Shown: positions 52,464 to 62,116 of the stretch, piece after piece
Layout of the letters: every line of letters starts with the position of its first letter
How positions within the stretch are numbered: the first letter of the stretch is position 1
Assembly (NCBI RefSeq): GCF_013403915.1
Contig: NZ_JABFDI010000018.1
Span: 21,249-85,248 of the forward strand
Reading direction: 5' to 3'
Length of the DNA stretch: 64,000 nt
Source: Winogradskyella pacifica
GTDB taxonomy: Bacteria > Bacteroidota > Bacteroidia > Flavobacteriales > Flavobacteriaceae
The notes under the pieces: model-generated
What the model was told of the DNA's origin: nothing
Seen by the model: only the letters and a program-made list of their open reading frames with translations
Database searches by the model: none
Program-made: the position numbers and the translations under genes

Positions 52464-54089
52464 TGGGGAATCTTGAACACCATCTTTTACCAATTTAAAT
52501 TGCCAAAACACTCCTTCACCAGCTTCAATATAAACATTCATTGTTTCGTTATTGTTAGAAAGTGTAGCTGTATAAGTTATAGATTCTGGAACAGCTACAT
52601 TAGGTAGCTCTCCTTGATTATTCGCTTTAGGTAATCCGATAAAAGCTCCAACACCATTTAAGGTTAAGGCACCTGATTCTGAGTCAAATGTATAAGTTGC
52701 AGTCCCACTTCCGTCATAAGGTGCTACTGGTGCACCACAATTATCTTCACCACCTTGCCATGGCTCAATCCATGATTGTGATCCTAAAATATTAGCAAAA
52801 GAACCATTTGATCCAAATACATAGGAATCATCAAAATAACAAGCTCTTGCTTCTACACATCCATCATCACATGAATACCAACTTGTATCACCAACACTAG
52901 GCCCTACCGCAAATGAGCCTGCTTCTGCAGCAACTCTCCATGTACCAGCTATTGACAATTGTTGCGTTGCTGCTCTATAAAAGTAGATATTGTCTATAAA
53001 TACAGTTCCTTCACTAGAAGGGGTACCTACATATTTTAATTGGTGTATATCGCTTACTGTAAAGCCATCTTGATCTGTAAACTCTGAAATTGGAATATTG
53101 ATACTTGTCCAAGAATTTGGTGTTAACTCAACAGTTACAGGACGTTCTCCATTAGTTTCATCTATACTTATTAAAGAAATTTCTATGGTTTCTAATATAT
53201 CTGCAGTCCAAACATCTAAATGAATGAATTCCATTTGAGACACATCTACCTGGTTACCTAGTTGATTTCCTTGGTAGCTTAAGTTTGAATACTGTAGCAT
53301 ATCGTCTCCATTTAAATCAAATAGCGACCATCCACTACCACAACAACCTCCTTGACCCCAATCTGGAAAATAATCCGATTCAGGAACGTCTGTATAAACA
53401 GAACTAAATACAGAAATAACATCACTCTCTGCTCTTGAGGGCGGAGTTGGCGCAGAACTTAAAGGCTGTACAATAGCTGTAACTTCAAACTCTTCAGTAT
53501 AACTTGTAGTTTCTATTGCCGCTCCCATAGCAACAACTGTGATGGTATAAGTACCTGCATCTTGGTATGTATACGATGTCGTTTCGCCAATATTAACTGA
53601 AGTAGGTTCTACTGTATCGTCTTCGCCAAATGTCACTTCATAAAATATAGCAAAATCCGCTGAAGCTGTAACGTTTACCGTTTTAGAAAGTGTTGCATCA
53701 TTCGTAATTGTAACAACTAAATTCTCTGGTGCTTGAAAAGACACCACTATAGTTTGCGTAATTACAGTAGATAAATCATTTAACCCATAAGCTATTATAG
53801 AAGCATCGTAAGTTCCCTCCTCATAAGTATAGTTAATACTATTACCTGGATTTATTGGATCAGAAACTTCAGATCCGTCACCATAGTTAATTTCAAATTT
53901 TGACACTCCTTCACCTAAAGGTGTTATAGTAACCAAACCAGTATTATCTTGTGTAACTACAACATTAGCTGAAATATTAATAGGAGCTTCAATTGCATCT
54001 ACAAAACTAGTGTTTGCATCATCTTCAGAACAGCCATAAAAAACCATTACTAAAAGACATAATCTTAATGTGTGTTTTATTATTTTCAT
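51990..54089 (-). CDS. Surface glycan-binding lipoprotein with PKD, jelly-roll and duplicated modules
   Basis: The product has 699 residues with a lipobox at C20. Two PKD-type domains (about 35-118 and 120-207) are followed by a jelly-roll, CBM-like domain (about 220-372, ending TVFIDNIYFYRA) and two tandem modules (379-537 and 543-699) that agree at about 70 percent of positions by eye. Each module holds GTW, GDTSWYSCDDGC, CYFDD-YVFGS, WIEPWQGG, CGAPVAP and GLPKA-NQGELP. The four conserved Cys per module suggest disulfides. It takes the SusE/F-like position in the operon (11-base gaps on both sides), so it should hold glucan at the surface. Confidence 0.85.
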   Translation of the reverse strand: MKIIKHTLRLCLLVMVFYGCSEDDANTSFVDAIEAPINISANVVVTQDNTGLVTITPLGEGVSKFEINYGDGSEVSDPINPGNSINYTYEEGTYDASIIAYGLNDLSTVITQTIVVSFQAPENLVVTITNDATLSKTVNVTASADFAIFYEVTFGEDDTVEPTSVNIGETTSYTYQDAGTYTITVVAMGAAIETTSYTEEFEVTAIVQPLSSAPTPPSRAESDVISVFSSVYTDVPESDYFPDWGQGGCCGSGWSLFDLNGDDMLQYSNLSYQGNQLGNQVDVSQMEFIHLDVWTADILETIEISLISIDETNGERPVTVELTPNSWTSINIPISEFTDQDGFTVSDIHQLKYVGTPSSEGTVFIDNIYFYRAATQQLSIAGTWRVAAEAGSFAVGPSVGDTSWYSCDDGCVEARACYFDDSYVFGSNGSFANILGSQSWIEPWQGGEDNCGAPVAPYDGSGTATYTFDSESGALTLNGVGAFIGLPKANNQGELPNVAVPESITYTATLSNNNETMNVYIEAGEGVFWQFKLVKDGVQDSPITGTWQMAAEAGSLAVGPHVGDTSWYSCDDGCVADRACYFDDTYVFGSDGSFTNVVGAETWIEPWQGGDDDCGAPVAPHDGSGSASYSFDSGSGTLTIMGEGAYIGLPKATNQGELPDVAVPSSIIYTATLSDNNTTMHVNVETGTGVFWQYKLVKN
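52479..52955 (-). repeat. First copy of the duplicated module
   Basis: Encodes residues 379-537 of the same protein. Both copies end in F-W-Q-(F/Y)-K-L-V-K. Confidence 0.85.
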
Positions 54090-54100
54090 GCTTCTTTTTT

Positions 54101-55573
54101 TTAATAATCAGGATTTTGCTCCCAGTTGCCATTAGCAAATTGAATTTCTTCAAGTGGTATTGGGAATAATTCATTTCTATTTGGTGTAAACCCATCAATT
54201 TCAGAACCTCTACCAGTTCTCACTAAATCAAAAAAGCGGTGTCCTTCTCCGACCAACTCAACTCTTCTTTCATGATAAATAGCTTCTGTTAATGCCGACC
54301 CTGTAACACTAACTTCATTATCTGTATTTCCAAATGCTCTATTTCTAACTCTATTTAAATAAAGTTGTGCTTTTCCATCATTAATACCACCTCTGTTAAA
54401 CGCTTCGGCTGCCATTAATAATACATCTGCAAATCTGATAGATCTGTAATTATTTGGGTTTGTTAAATTTTGATCGCCCGTATTTAAATCTCCCTTACGA
54501 GCAATATACTTTCGATTAAAATAACCAGTATGCTCATAACCTGTACCATAAGTAGCACCAGTTGTAGCTGCCCAATTTTCGATATCTAAAATTGCAACAT
54601 CTTTTCTTAAATCTCCGGGTTCAAATTCATCTACAACGTCTTGTGTTGGCACATTAAAGCTAAAACCTGAATCAAATAAAGGTCCATTATAGTTTCTAAT
54701 ACCATTAAATCCAACAGCCACATTTCCTTCACTACATTGTAAACAGTCAAAACCAGCTCCTTCTACATCTGTATATTGAACTTCAAATACAGACTCGACA
54801 CCGTTTTCACCTAAATGCTCGAAAATTGAATCGTAATCTTCTACTAAATCATAAGGTCCATTGATAATTAAATTATCTAAAACAGAAGCTGCTTCTGTAA
54901 ATTTATCTTGATACAAATATGCCTTACCTAGTAGAGCTTGAGCTGATCCTTTAGTCGCGCGCCCTACTTGAGGTGCTGTATATGACAAATTATTTATTGC
55001 GAATTGCAAATCTGATTCAATTAACGCATACACTTCTTCAGTTGAAGATCTTGGTATAATTTTTTCATCTCCTAAAGCAAAACGTTGATCAACCTTTATA
55101 GGAATACCACCGAACCATTTTACCAATTCAAAGTTATAATAAGCTCTTAAAAATTTCGCTTCAGCAATAATAATCTCTTTGCCTTCAAAATCTGTTTTGT
55201 CTTGAAATTCTAATAGATAGTTTGCACGATTAACTCCTGCAAACATCCAATTCCATATATCTCTAAGGTTACTATTTACTGAGGTATGAATCATATCATC
55301 TACCTGCTGAAAACCAATAACATCAGTAGCATCCCCACCTCCACATAACGTGTTGTCTGAAGCTATTTCACCCAACATAGCGTTAACATATGTAGCTTGT
55401 AACAAATCGTAACTTGCGATTAATGCATTGTAATAATCATCTTCTGAGTTAAAATAATTTTCAGAATCAATTGAATACACAGGTACTCTTTCTATAAAAT
55501 CATCCGAACAGGATTGGTACGCAAACACTACAATAACTATAGCGATGAGTTTTTTTATACTATTATTTTTCAT
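54101..55573 (-). CDS. susD: SusD-family glycan-binding lipoprotein
   Basis: The product has 490 residues with a lipobox at C22 (AYQSC). It has the SusD fold of tetratricopeptide-like helices with the RAYYNFELVKWFGGIPIKVD region (about 129-148 in short blocks) and a C-terminal RRVELVGEGHRFFDLVRTGR (about 433-452). It forms the surface lid of the SusC transporter. It lies 12 bases after susC. Substrate is inferred as laminarin-type glucan from the neighbours. Confidence 0.93.
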   Translation of the reverse strand: MKNNSIKKLIAIVIVVFAYQSCSDDFIERVPVYSIDSENYFNSEDDYYNALIASYDLLQATYVNAMLGEIASDNTLCGGGDATDVIGFQQVDDMIHTSVNSNLRDIWNWMFAGVNRANYLLEFQDKTDFEGKEIIIAEAKFLRAYYNFELVKWFGGIPIKVDQRFALGDEKIIPRSSTEEVYALIESDLQFAINNLSYTAPQVGRATKGSAQALLGKAYLYQDKFTEAASVLDNLIINGPYDLVEDYDSIFEHLGENGVESVFEVQYTDVEGAGFDCLQCSEGNVAVGFNGIRNYNGPLFDSGFSFNVPTQDVVDEFEPGDLRKDVAILDIENWAATTGATYGTGYEHTGYFNRKYIARKGDLNTGDQNLTNPNNYRSIRFADVLLMAAEAFNRGGINDGKAQLYLNRVRNRAFGNTDNEVSVTGSALTEAIYHERRVELVGEGHRFFDLVRTGRGSEIDGFTPNRNELFPIPLEEIQFANGNWEQNPDY

Positions 55574-55585
55574 TTTAAATTTTTT

Positions 55586-58500
55586 TTAAAAATTAAGATT
55601 TACACCACATAAATATGTTCTTGGTATTGGATAAAAACCAAAATCAATACCTCCCCCTATAGGTGCTCCACTAGTCGCTCCCGGATCATATCCTTTATAT
55701 TTTGTGAATGTGTATAAATTATTAACACCACAATACACTCTCATTTTAGTGATACCTACTTTTTCTATAGCACTAGCAGGAAGTGAATAACCAATTTGGA
55801 CATTTTGAATTCTTAGGTAAGAGGCATCTTCAACAAAGAAATCTGAAAAAATTCTATTCGTTGTTGCTGCAGTGGTTACTCTTGGCACCGTATTACTAGT
55901 TCCTTCACCTGTCCATCTGTCTAACACATAATTTAATCTGTTAACATCAGTTACAGTACGCTCATAATTTCTTACCATATCATTCCCAATAGATGCGAAC
56001 GCATATGCGGTGAAATCAAAATTCTTGTAGTTCAAGGTTAAATTAAGCCCCATCGTTAAATCTGGAATTGGATCTCCAAGATTTGTTCTATCATCCGCAT
56101 CAAGAACACCATCATTGTTAACATCTACAAATCTTATGTCGCCAGGCGAAGCTTCAGCTCCTAAAGCTAATTGAGAAGGATGCTCATTTACTTCTGACTG
56201 ATTCTGAAATATACCGTCCGTTTTATAACCGTAGAAATAACCCATTGGCTGACCAGCTTCCATTCTTGAAATGGTTGGCTGACCTACACCAAAGCTTCCT
56301 CCTTCTAAGAAACCTGTACTATTGTTTACTTCAGTTACTGTGTTTTTTAATGTTGTAATATTATAGCTTGTAGAAATACTAAAATCCTCAGAGTAATTAT
56401 CTCGGTAATTAATAGCAAATTCGAATCCTTTGTTTTCAACAGCACCAGCATTAACTGTTGGAGCCGCTCCACCTGGTGCAAAAACACCAGTAATACCAGA
56501 AACCGGAATATTAGAGATTAATAGATTATCTCGCTTGTTTATAAAGTAATCTGTTGTGATATCTATTTTATTACTTAGTAATCTAAAATCTAAACCGATA
56601 TCAAACTTTTTAGCTTCCTCCCATTGTAACTCGGGATTTGGTAATTGACCAATCGCTGTTCCACTAGTTAAAACATCATCAAAAAGGTAGGTTGCTTCAC
56701 CACTTAATTGACCAACATAGCCATTATTTGGAATTTGATCATTACCTAGAATACCATAACTAACTCTAAGTTTCATAAAATCAAACATATTAGAATCGCC
56801 AAAGAACGCTTCATCTGAAATTATCCAACCAGCTGTAGCTGACGGAAAATAAGCGACTCTATTGTCAGGTCCAAATTTTGTAGAAGAATCTCTACGTAAC
56901 ATTGCAGAGAATAAATACTTTCCTTTAAAATCATATTGTAATCTCGTAAAGAAAGATAAACGTCTTTCATCATATGCATAAGAACCAACATCTCTTACAC
57001 CATCTCCACCTGTACCTGTAGCTAAAGCTATATCAGCAAAATCCCATGAGTTATTTGGAACATCGTAACCCGTAGCAAATAAACCATTACCAAATGTTTT
57101 AAATACAGTAGTACCACCTGTTAGTGTAACATTGTGATTTTCTATGAATGTGTCTGTGTAAGTTGCAAAGATATCTAAAGAATAATCATTGTCGTTTATA
57201 GCATTTTGAGCAACACTACTTCTACCAATGTCAAAAACCTTACCCCCATAATCTACAATTTTCGAAAATGATTTACTTTCACTATTAGCTGTATTAAAAC
57301 CAATTCTTCCCGTTAAATTCAATTTATCTAAAACTTGATACTCTAAAGATAGGGTACCGTTTAATTTCTTTAAATCATAATCGTTATACGTATTCGCAAC
57401 TTGTGCTAATGGGTTAATAATTTCAATTCCTAATCCAGGTGTACTTGGAATTAAGGTAAAATCACCATTATTATCATAAGCTGAATATGTACTAGGTGTG
57501 TTTAAGGCATTAAACAATACTGAACCTAGTCCAAAATCGTTAACAGAATCCCTATCTAAATAGGTATAAGTAACATTAGTACTTAATTTAAATTTATCTG
57601 ATAAGTCTGCTCTTATAGATGCTCTTGCTGTGTTTCTTCTAAAATCCGTTTTCTTAGGAGCCACGATACCTTGTTGGTAAAGATGCGAACCACTTATTGA
57701 ATACGTTATTTTATCTGATCCACCAGAAACACTAAAATCATGATTCACTAATGGAACACCAGTATTAAGAACCTCATCTTGCCAATCTGTTCCTTCTCCA
57801 AGACCAGAAACATTAGCATAAGGTAATGCCTGACCGCCATTTGCATAACTTTCGTTTAAGATTAAGGCGTATTCTGTAGCATTTAACAAAGAGAGATGGC
57901 GTGTAGCTTCTTGAAAACCTACATAACTATTAATAGAGATTTGTGTCTTACCACCCTTTTTACCTGTTTTCGTTGTAATTAAAACAACACCATTTGCACC
58001 AACAGTTCCATAAATCGCAGCTTGTGCATCTTTTAAAACTGTTATCGTTTCGATATCACTAGGATTTAATATCCCTAAATCCCCCTGGTAACCATCTATG
58101 ATTACTAGAGGACCATTTGTTCCATTTGTAGAGATACCACGAATTCTAATATCTAATCCTGCACCAGGCGCACCAGATTGAGAAGTTACATTAACACCAG
58201 AGACCGTACCCTGAAGTGCTTGTTCTACTTTAACAGGTCTAAGTTCCTCTAATGTTTTGGCATCTACAATTGAAACCGCACCTGTAATGTCACGTTTCTT
58301 TTGTGTACCATAACCAATCACTACGACCTCTTCTAGAGATTCGGTATCATCTTTAAGTGATATCACTAAAGGTTGATTATCCTTAATTGTAATCTCTTGA
58401 GATATAAATCCTATATAAGAAATTACGACTACAGAATTAAGAGCCAAATCATTTAGTGTAAAATTTCCATCGAAATCCGTTGTTGTTCCTCTTGATGTAT

Positions 58501-58636
58501 TCTTAAGGATAATGTTTACTCCCGGAAGAGGCTGACCCGAAGAAGCTTCGGTAACCGTTCCTGAAACATCTACATTTTGCCCATTTACAGCGATCGTTAA
58601 AACGAAAGCAAAGAGCGCGAAAAGTTTTATTTTCAT
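55586..58636 (-). CDS. susC: SusC-family TonB-dependent glycan transporter
   Basis: The product has 1016 residues with a signal peptide (1-19, VNGQ). It has a carboxypeptidase-regulatory-like domain (about 22-98, GVNIILKNTSRGTTTDFDGN), a TonB-box/plug start EEVVVIGYGTQKKRDITGAV (about 103-122), the plug domain and a 22-strand barrel ending in GVNLNF. It imports oligosaccharides across the outer membrane with SusD. It is the first gene of the operon susC-susD-glycan-binding-GH16. Regulatory blocks A and B lie upstream. Confidence 0.95.
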   Translation of the reverse strand: MKIKLFALFAFVLTIAVNGQNVDVSGTVTEASSGQPLPGVNIILKNTSRGTTTDFDGNFTLNDLALNSVVVISYIGFISQEITIKDNQPLVISLKDDTESLEEVVVIGYGTQKKRDITGAVSIVDAKTLEELRPVKVEQALQGTVSGVNVTSQSGAPGAGLDIRIRGISTNGTNGPLVIIDGYQGDLGILNPSDIETITVLKDAQAAIYGTVGANGVVLITTKTGKKGGKTQISINSYVGFQEATRHLSLLNATEYALILNESYANGGQALPYANVSGLGEGTDWQDEVLNTGVPLVNHDFSVSGGSDKITYSISGSHLYQQGIVAPKKTDFRRNTARASIRADLSDKFKLSTNVTYTYLDRDSVNDFGLGSVLFNALNTPSTYSAYDNNGDFTLIPSTPGLGIEIINPLAQVANTYNDYDLKKLNGTLSLEYQVLDKLNLTGRIGFNTANSESKSFSKIVDYGGKVFDIGRSSVAQNAINDNDYSLDIFATYTDTFIENHNVTLTGGTTVFKTFGNGLFATGYDVPNNSWDFADIALATGTGGDGVRDVGSYAYDERRLSFFTRLQYDFKGKYLFSAMLRRDSSTKFGPDNRVAYFPSATAGWIISDEAFFGDSNMFDFMKLRVSYGILGNDQIPNNGYVGQLSGEATYLFDDVLTSGTAIGQLPNPELQWEEAKKFDIGLDFRLLSNKIDITTDYFINKRDNLLISNIPVSGITGVFAPGGAAPTVNAGAVENKGFEFAINYRDNYSEDFSISTSYNITTLKNTVTEVNNSTGFLEGGSFGVGQPTISRMEAGQPMGYFYGYKTDGIFQNQSEVNEHPSQLALGAEASPGDIRFVDVNNDGVLDADDRTNLGDPIPDLTMGLNLTLNYKNFDFTAYAFASIGNDMVRNYERTVTDVNRLNYVLDRWTGEGTSNTVPRVTTAATTNRIFSDFFVEDASYLRIQNVQIGYSLPASAIEKVGITKMRVYCGVNNLYTFTKYKGYDPGATSGAPIGGGIDFGFYPIPRTYLCGVNLNF

Positions 58637-58883
58637 AGTTCAAAGTTTAGATGATGCAAACTAATGTAAATTCTTAATGATTTCTTAAAAGAAGACCATA
58701 CAAAAAACATACACCACAAATAAAGACACTAAATAATAATAATATCACAACTTGAAAGTGCGTATTTTACTGAATTCTTAATAAGATTAGCGAATAATGA
58801 CAATTAACATTTTTAACTAAAAAACATCAATAATACGCCTTTGTATAGGTAATGTATAGGTGAAAAAACAGGATGTATGGGTG
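58637..58883 (-). promoter_or_regulatory. susC regulatory region with blocks A and B
   Basis: Block A (58695-58715, reading ACCATACA, five A, then ACATACACC on the plus strand) gives on the minus strand two TGTATG half-sites 11 bp apart. Block B (58838-58882) holds TGTATAGGT at 58842 and 58853 and TGTATGGGT at 58874, i.e. spaced 11 and 21 bp, on one face of the helix. Block A and the first half of block B recur upstream of the T9SS gene. Block A also contains TATGTTTT, one mismatch from the -7 consensus, with no good -33, as expected of an activator-dependent promoter. Confidence 0.7.
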
Positions 58884-61694
58884 CTATAACTCAATTATAT
58901 AGTTAGACAAGCTCTGCTCGTGTTCTAAGCCCATTTTTTTACGCAAACGATAGCGCCTTACTTCTACACTTTTATGAGAGATATTAAGAAGTGGTGCGAT
59001 TTCCTTAGAAGAAAGGTTTAATCTCAAATAAGCACATAGCCTTAAATCATTTGGAGTTATAGATGGATGAAGTGATTTTATTTTCTTCATAAAGTCCTTA
59101 TCTACATTATTAAAAGCTTCCTCAAACAATTCCCAGTCATTTGTATCATTGATACTAGAATTAATAAGTTTAACGACCTTATTTACCTCTGTAAGTGATT
59201 TGCTATTTGACAGCTCTGTTTTGATATTATTTAATAACTCATTTCGCTTTACAACATTCATAGTTGCCATACCAAGCTCCCTGTTTTTATTATCAATATC
59301 TTGTTGTAAATTTTTATTTTTAAACTGAATTAATTGACGCTGGCTTTCTAATTGCTCCATCTTCAATTGTCTTTCCTTCTTCTCAATAAGTATTTGTTGT
59401 TGTTTTTTGTAATGTTTCCTATTAAAATAATACAAGACATAAATAAAAAGTAACGCAAAAACAACATAAGAAATAATAGCCACTGGTCTTAGGTACCACG
59501 GCTTTTCAATTGTAAAGGTATAAGATAGCATGTTATCTGAAACAATTCTATCTGTCATTGCCCGTGCTTCAAAAGTATAATCACCGTGCTGCAAATTTTT
59601 AAAAAACACGTCTGAATTACTAGACCAACTACTCCAATTATCATAAATCCCAATCAACCTATATTGATATTTAGAAGAGGAAAGCTTATTGTAATTTGTG
59701 ACACTGTAATTAAACTTAATATTGTTTATTTTATTTTTAAACACAGTAGAAGATCCAACTAAATCCAATGGCAACAACTCACTAGGATCCTCACCATAAT
59801 CAACACTATTTAAGTTGATATCTAAGGCCTCATTCTCTATTTTGTTTAAATCAACAATGAGAAACCCTTCGGTTGTTCCAAACAAATAATTGTTGTTTGA
59901 TAAATCAAGTATGTTTTCATAAGCTGTTTTACTTTTACGCAACTCACTAGAAATAGGAATAATATTAACTTTTGGCTCTATAGATAACTTACCTGGCTCA
60001 ATATAAATTATCGCATCATTTGAAAATGCCCAAAGCTTGTTCCCTGCAATATCACTAATGAGCTTACCTGACACATAATTATCACCACTAATCAACTTAC
60101 TTAAAGCTGAATCTTTTTTAAAGGACTCATTTTTAACATCATAATCAAAAACCGCCTCTTTAGTACTATAGAGAATTTTGTTATTATAACTTTCAATACT
60201 AGACTTAATACCCTTATTAACAGATATCTTTTTATAGTCTATTATTTTTTGAAAATCCTTATCAATCTTAATCTTATATACTCCTTTATACTCATGACTT
60301 ACCAATAACTCATGAGAATTGATCAATTCAAAATATCTTGAAGAGATATCAAACCCCTCTATTTTATTTTTATACCTCCAAGTGCCATCAACTTTCTCTA
60401 AGATATTTAAGCCCTTATAATTACCTTGAATTAATAGATTAGGATAACCTTCCATCTCTTTTACTAACCACGTCCCTATCTCACTAGAAATTTCTTTTGC
60501 AATAGTTTTATTAATTAAAAATGTCCCTTTGTCATGACCACAGAACAAATCCCCTTGCACACTAGCCAAACTCCACACCTGCCCTTTTGTACCTTCAATA
60601 AAACTAAATTTTTCATTTGTACCTATACGCTTATAAAACAAGCCTTGGTTAGTACCTAAATACAGATATTCGTCTGTTTTTGCTGCTGTATAAACTGTTC
60701 CTAAAACCCCTTCATTATCTACGTATATCTTATAAGGTGAATTAAAGTTAATAATGTTTATACCATTATCTAAACCCAACCAAATATTTCCATAGTTATC
60801 ATTCTTAATAGATAAAATAGTATTATTACTCAATCCATCGGATTGATTAATTTTCAATAACTCTTTACCATTTATATCCACATGAACAAGACCATTACCA
60901 ATAGTCCCCAAGAGAAAACTACCGTCGTTAAGCCTTAAACTACAATAAATAGTTAAATTAGGTAATACACTTTCTGGATGTTGCTCCACCGGTTTAATTT
61001 CGCCATTACTAAATTCATAAAAACCTTGTTCTTTTGTTTGTAGTAACAAGCCAGAGTTTAAAGGGAACATATTAACAATTTCATTATTCTCAATAGCCGT
61101 AGTTGAAATAACTAAGGTTTGTTCCCCATTTTCAATCCTAAAAACACCTTTTTCTGTTTTCTGAAAATAAATAGTCTCTTCTACTTTAAACATTTTATTG
61201 ATTCTGGCATCAGAACCTATTATATCGAAACTATTTTCTGCAATATTATAGATATGAATTCTTTCAAAAGACTGAAATAACACATAACCTTCAAGATCAA
61301 TAATGCCCCAAAAATCTTCATCTTCCTTTATTGATATTTTTTGGTTATCAGTTAAAGAGGTATACAACAATCGACCTTGCTTATTTTTGGTCCAATACCC
61401 AAAATCCATATAGCCTCCTGTATATATTTTATCTCCTACAACTTTCACTGATCTTAAGATACCTGTATTAGGCGAATTGTAAAGCGTCCAAGAAGCACCA
61501 TTGTATTCTAAAAGGCCCTCATTATTGGCAACATATATATAGTTGTTTTCCGATTGGTCTATTGCCCAATTTTGATCTTCGGCACCATAATCTTGAGGTG
61601 TAAATATTTGAATAGGTGGAATTTCTTGAGCATAACTAGTTACGGAAATAATGACAACTAATACAACGTAGAAAACACTTTTAATTAAATTCAT
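58884..61694 (-). CDS. SusR-like membrane-spanning regulator (Reg_prop/Y_Y_Y + LuxR HTH)
   Basis: The protein has 936 residues: signal peptide (1-23), a long periplasmic two-propeller sensor built of beta-propeller repeats (about 25-640), a Y_Y_Y domain (about 660-730), one membrane segment (738-757), a cytoplasmic coiled coil (about 760-800) and a LuxR-type helix-turn-helix at the C-terminus (about 880-936: LRLCAYLRLNLSSKEIAPLL, then NISHKSVEVRRYRLRKKMGL). No kinase or receiver domain is present, so it must signal directly from periplasm to DNA. It lies upstream of, and in line with, susC, which has phased TGTATRG repeats. It should sense a glucan oligosaccharide and activate the locus. Confidence 0.9.
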   Translation of the reverse strand: MNLIKSVFYVVLVVIISVTSYAQEIPPIQIFTPQDYGAEDQNWAIDQSENNYIYVANNEGLLEYNGASWTLYNSPNTGILRSVKVVGDKIYTGGYMDFGYWTKNKQGRLLYTSLTDNQKISIKEDEDFWGIIDLEGYVLFQSFERIHIYNIAENSFDIIGSDARINKMFKVEETIYFQKTEKGVFRIENGEQTLVISTTAIENNEIVNMFPLNSGLLLQTKEQGFYEFSNGEIKPVEQHPESVLPNLTIYCSLRLNDGSFLLGTIGNGLVHVDINGKELLKINQSDGLSNNTILSIKNDNYGNIWLGLDNGINIINFNSPYKIYVDNEGVLGTVYTAAKTDEYLYLGTNQGLFYKRIGTNEKFSFIEGTKGQVWSLASVQGDLFCGHDKGTFLINKTIAKEISSEIGTWLVKEMEGYPNLLIQGNYKGLNILEKVDGTWRYKNKIEGFDISSRYFELINSHELLVSHEYKGVYKIKIDKDFQKIIDYKKISVNKGIKSSIESYNNKILYSTKEAVFDYDVKNESFKKDSALSKLISGDNYVSGKLISDIAGNKLWAFSNDAIIYIEPGKLSIEPKVNIIPISSELRKSKTAYENILDLSNNNYLFGTTEGFLIVDLNKIENEALDINLNSVDYGEDPSELLPLDLVGSSTVFKNKINNIKFNYSVTNYNKLSSSKYQYRLIGIYDNWSSWSSNSDVFFKNLQHGDYTFEARAMTDRIVSDNMLSYTFTIEKPWYLRPVAIISYVVFALLFIYVLYYFNRKHYKKQQQILIEKKERQLKMEQLESQRQLIQFKNKNLQQDIDNKNRELGMATMNVVKRNELLNNIKTELSNSKSLTEVNKVVKLINSSINDTNDWELFEEAFNNVDKDFMKKIKSLHPSITPNDLRLCAYLRLNLSSKEIAPLLNISHKSVEVRRYRLRKKMGLEHEQSLSNYIIEL

Positions 61695-62116
61695 TTCGCC
61701 TAAACTCTAAAGAAGTTATATCTAGTTTATAAAAAACTAAATTCATATATGTTAAGGCTCTAATATAATTAAATAAACGGATGAAGCAATATATGTAGTG
61801 CCAATTAGCAAATTTGTATGGTTATAATTCAACTAATAATCTAGCCATACAATTCACGTTTACGATAAAAACCCAAGACCATAATTACGTTTTAACATTA
61901 TTCCTAAGAGCAAAACAAAAGACTAATAAGAACATTATAGACTTATTACTTTTTCTATTTCTACTAAGGTATATATGCTCTTTAACAGTGAAATCATTAA
62001 ATATTAAAGCCTATTAATATTTCAAAATACGACTCTTAAAATTAGGTCTTCATTAAAGATTCTGAAAAAAAAATCCGATATTTAAGAAATTTCATTCACA
62101 ATAAACTCAGAATTTT
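61695..62116. promoter_or_regulatory. Divergent region between the regulator and the antiporter gene
   Basis: These 422 bases hold an inverted repeat TTGTATGG (61814-61821) / CCATACAA (61845-61852), with a 23-bp spacer, 120-160 bp upstream of the regulator start. It has the same TGTATGG core as the susC region and may be an autoregulatory site. No supportable gene occurs here; an ORF of 67 codons in it has no recognisable features. Confidence 0.5.

Noticed and set aside
61814..62017. 67-codon plus-strand ORF between regulator and antiporter
   Set aside because: Composition is that of AT-rich spacer, there is no promoter or ribosome-binding site of note, and it runs through the inverted repeat.
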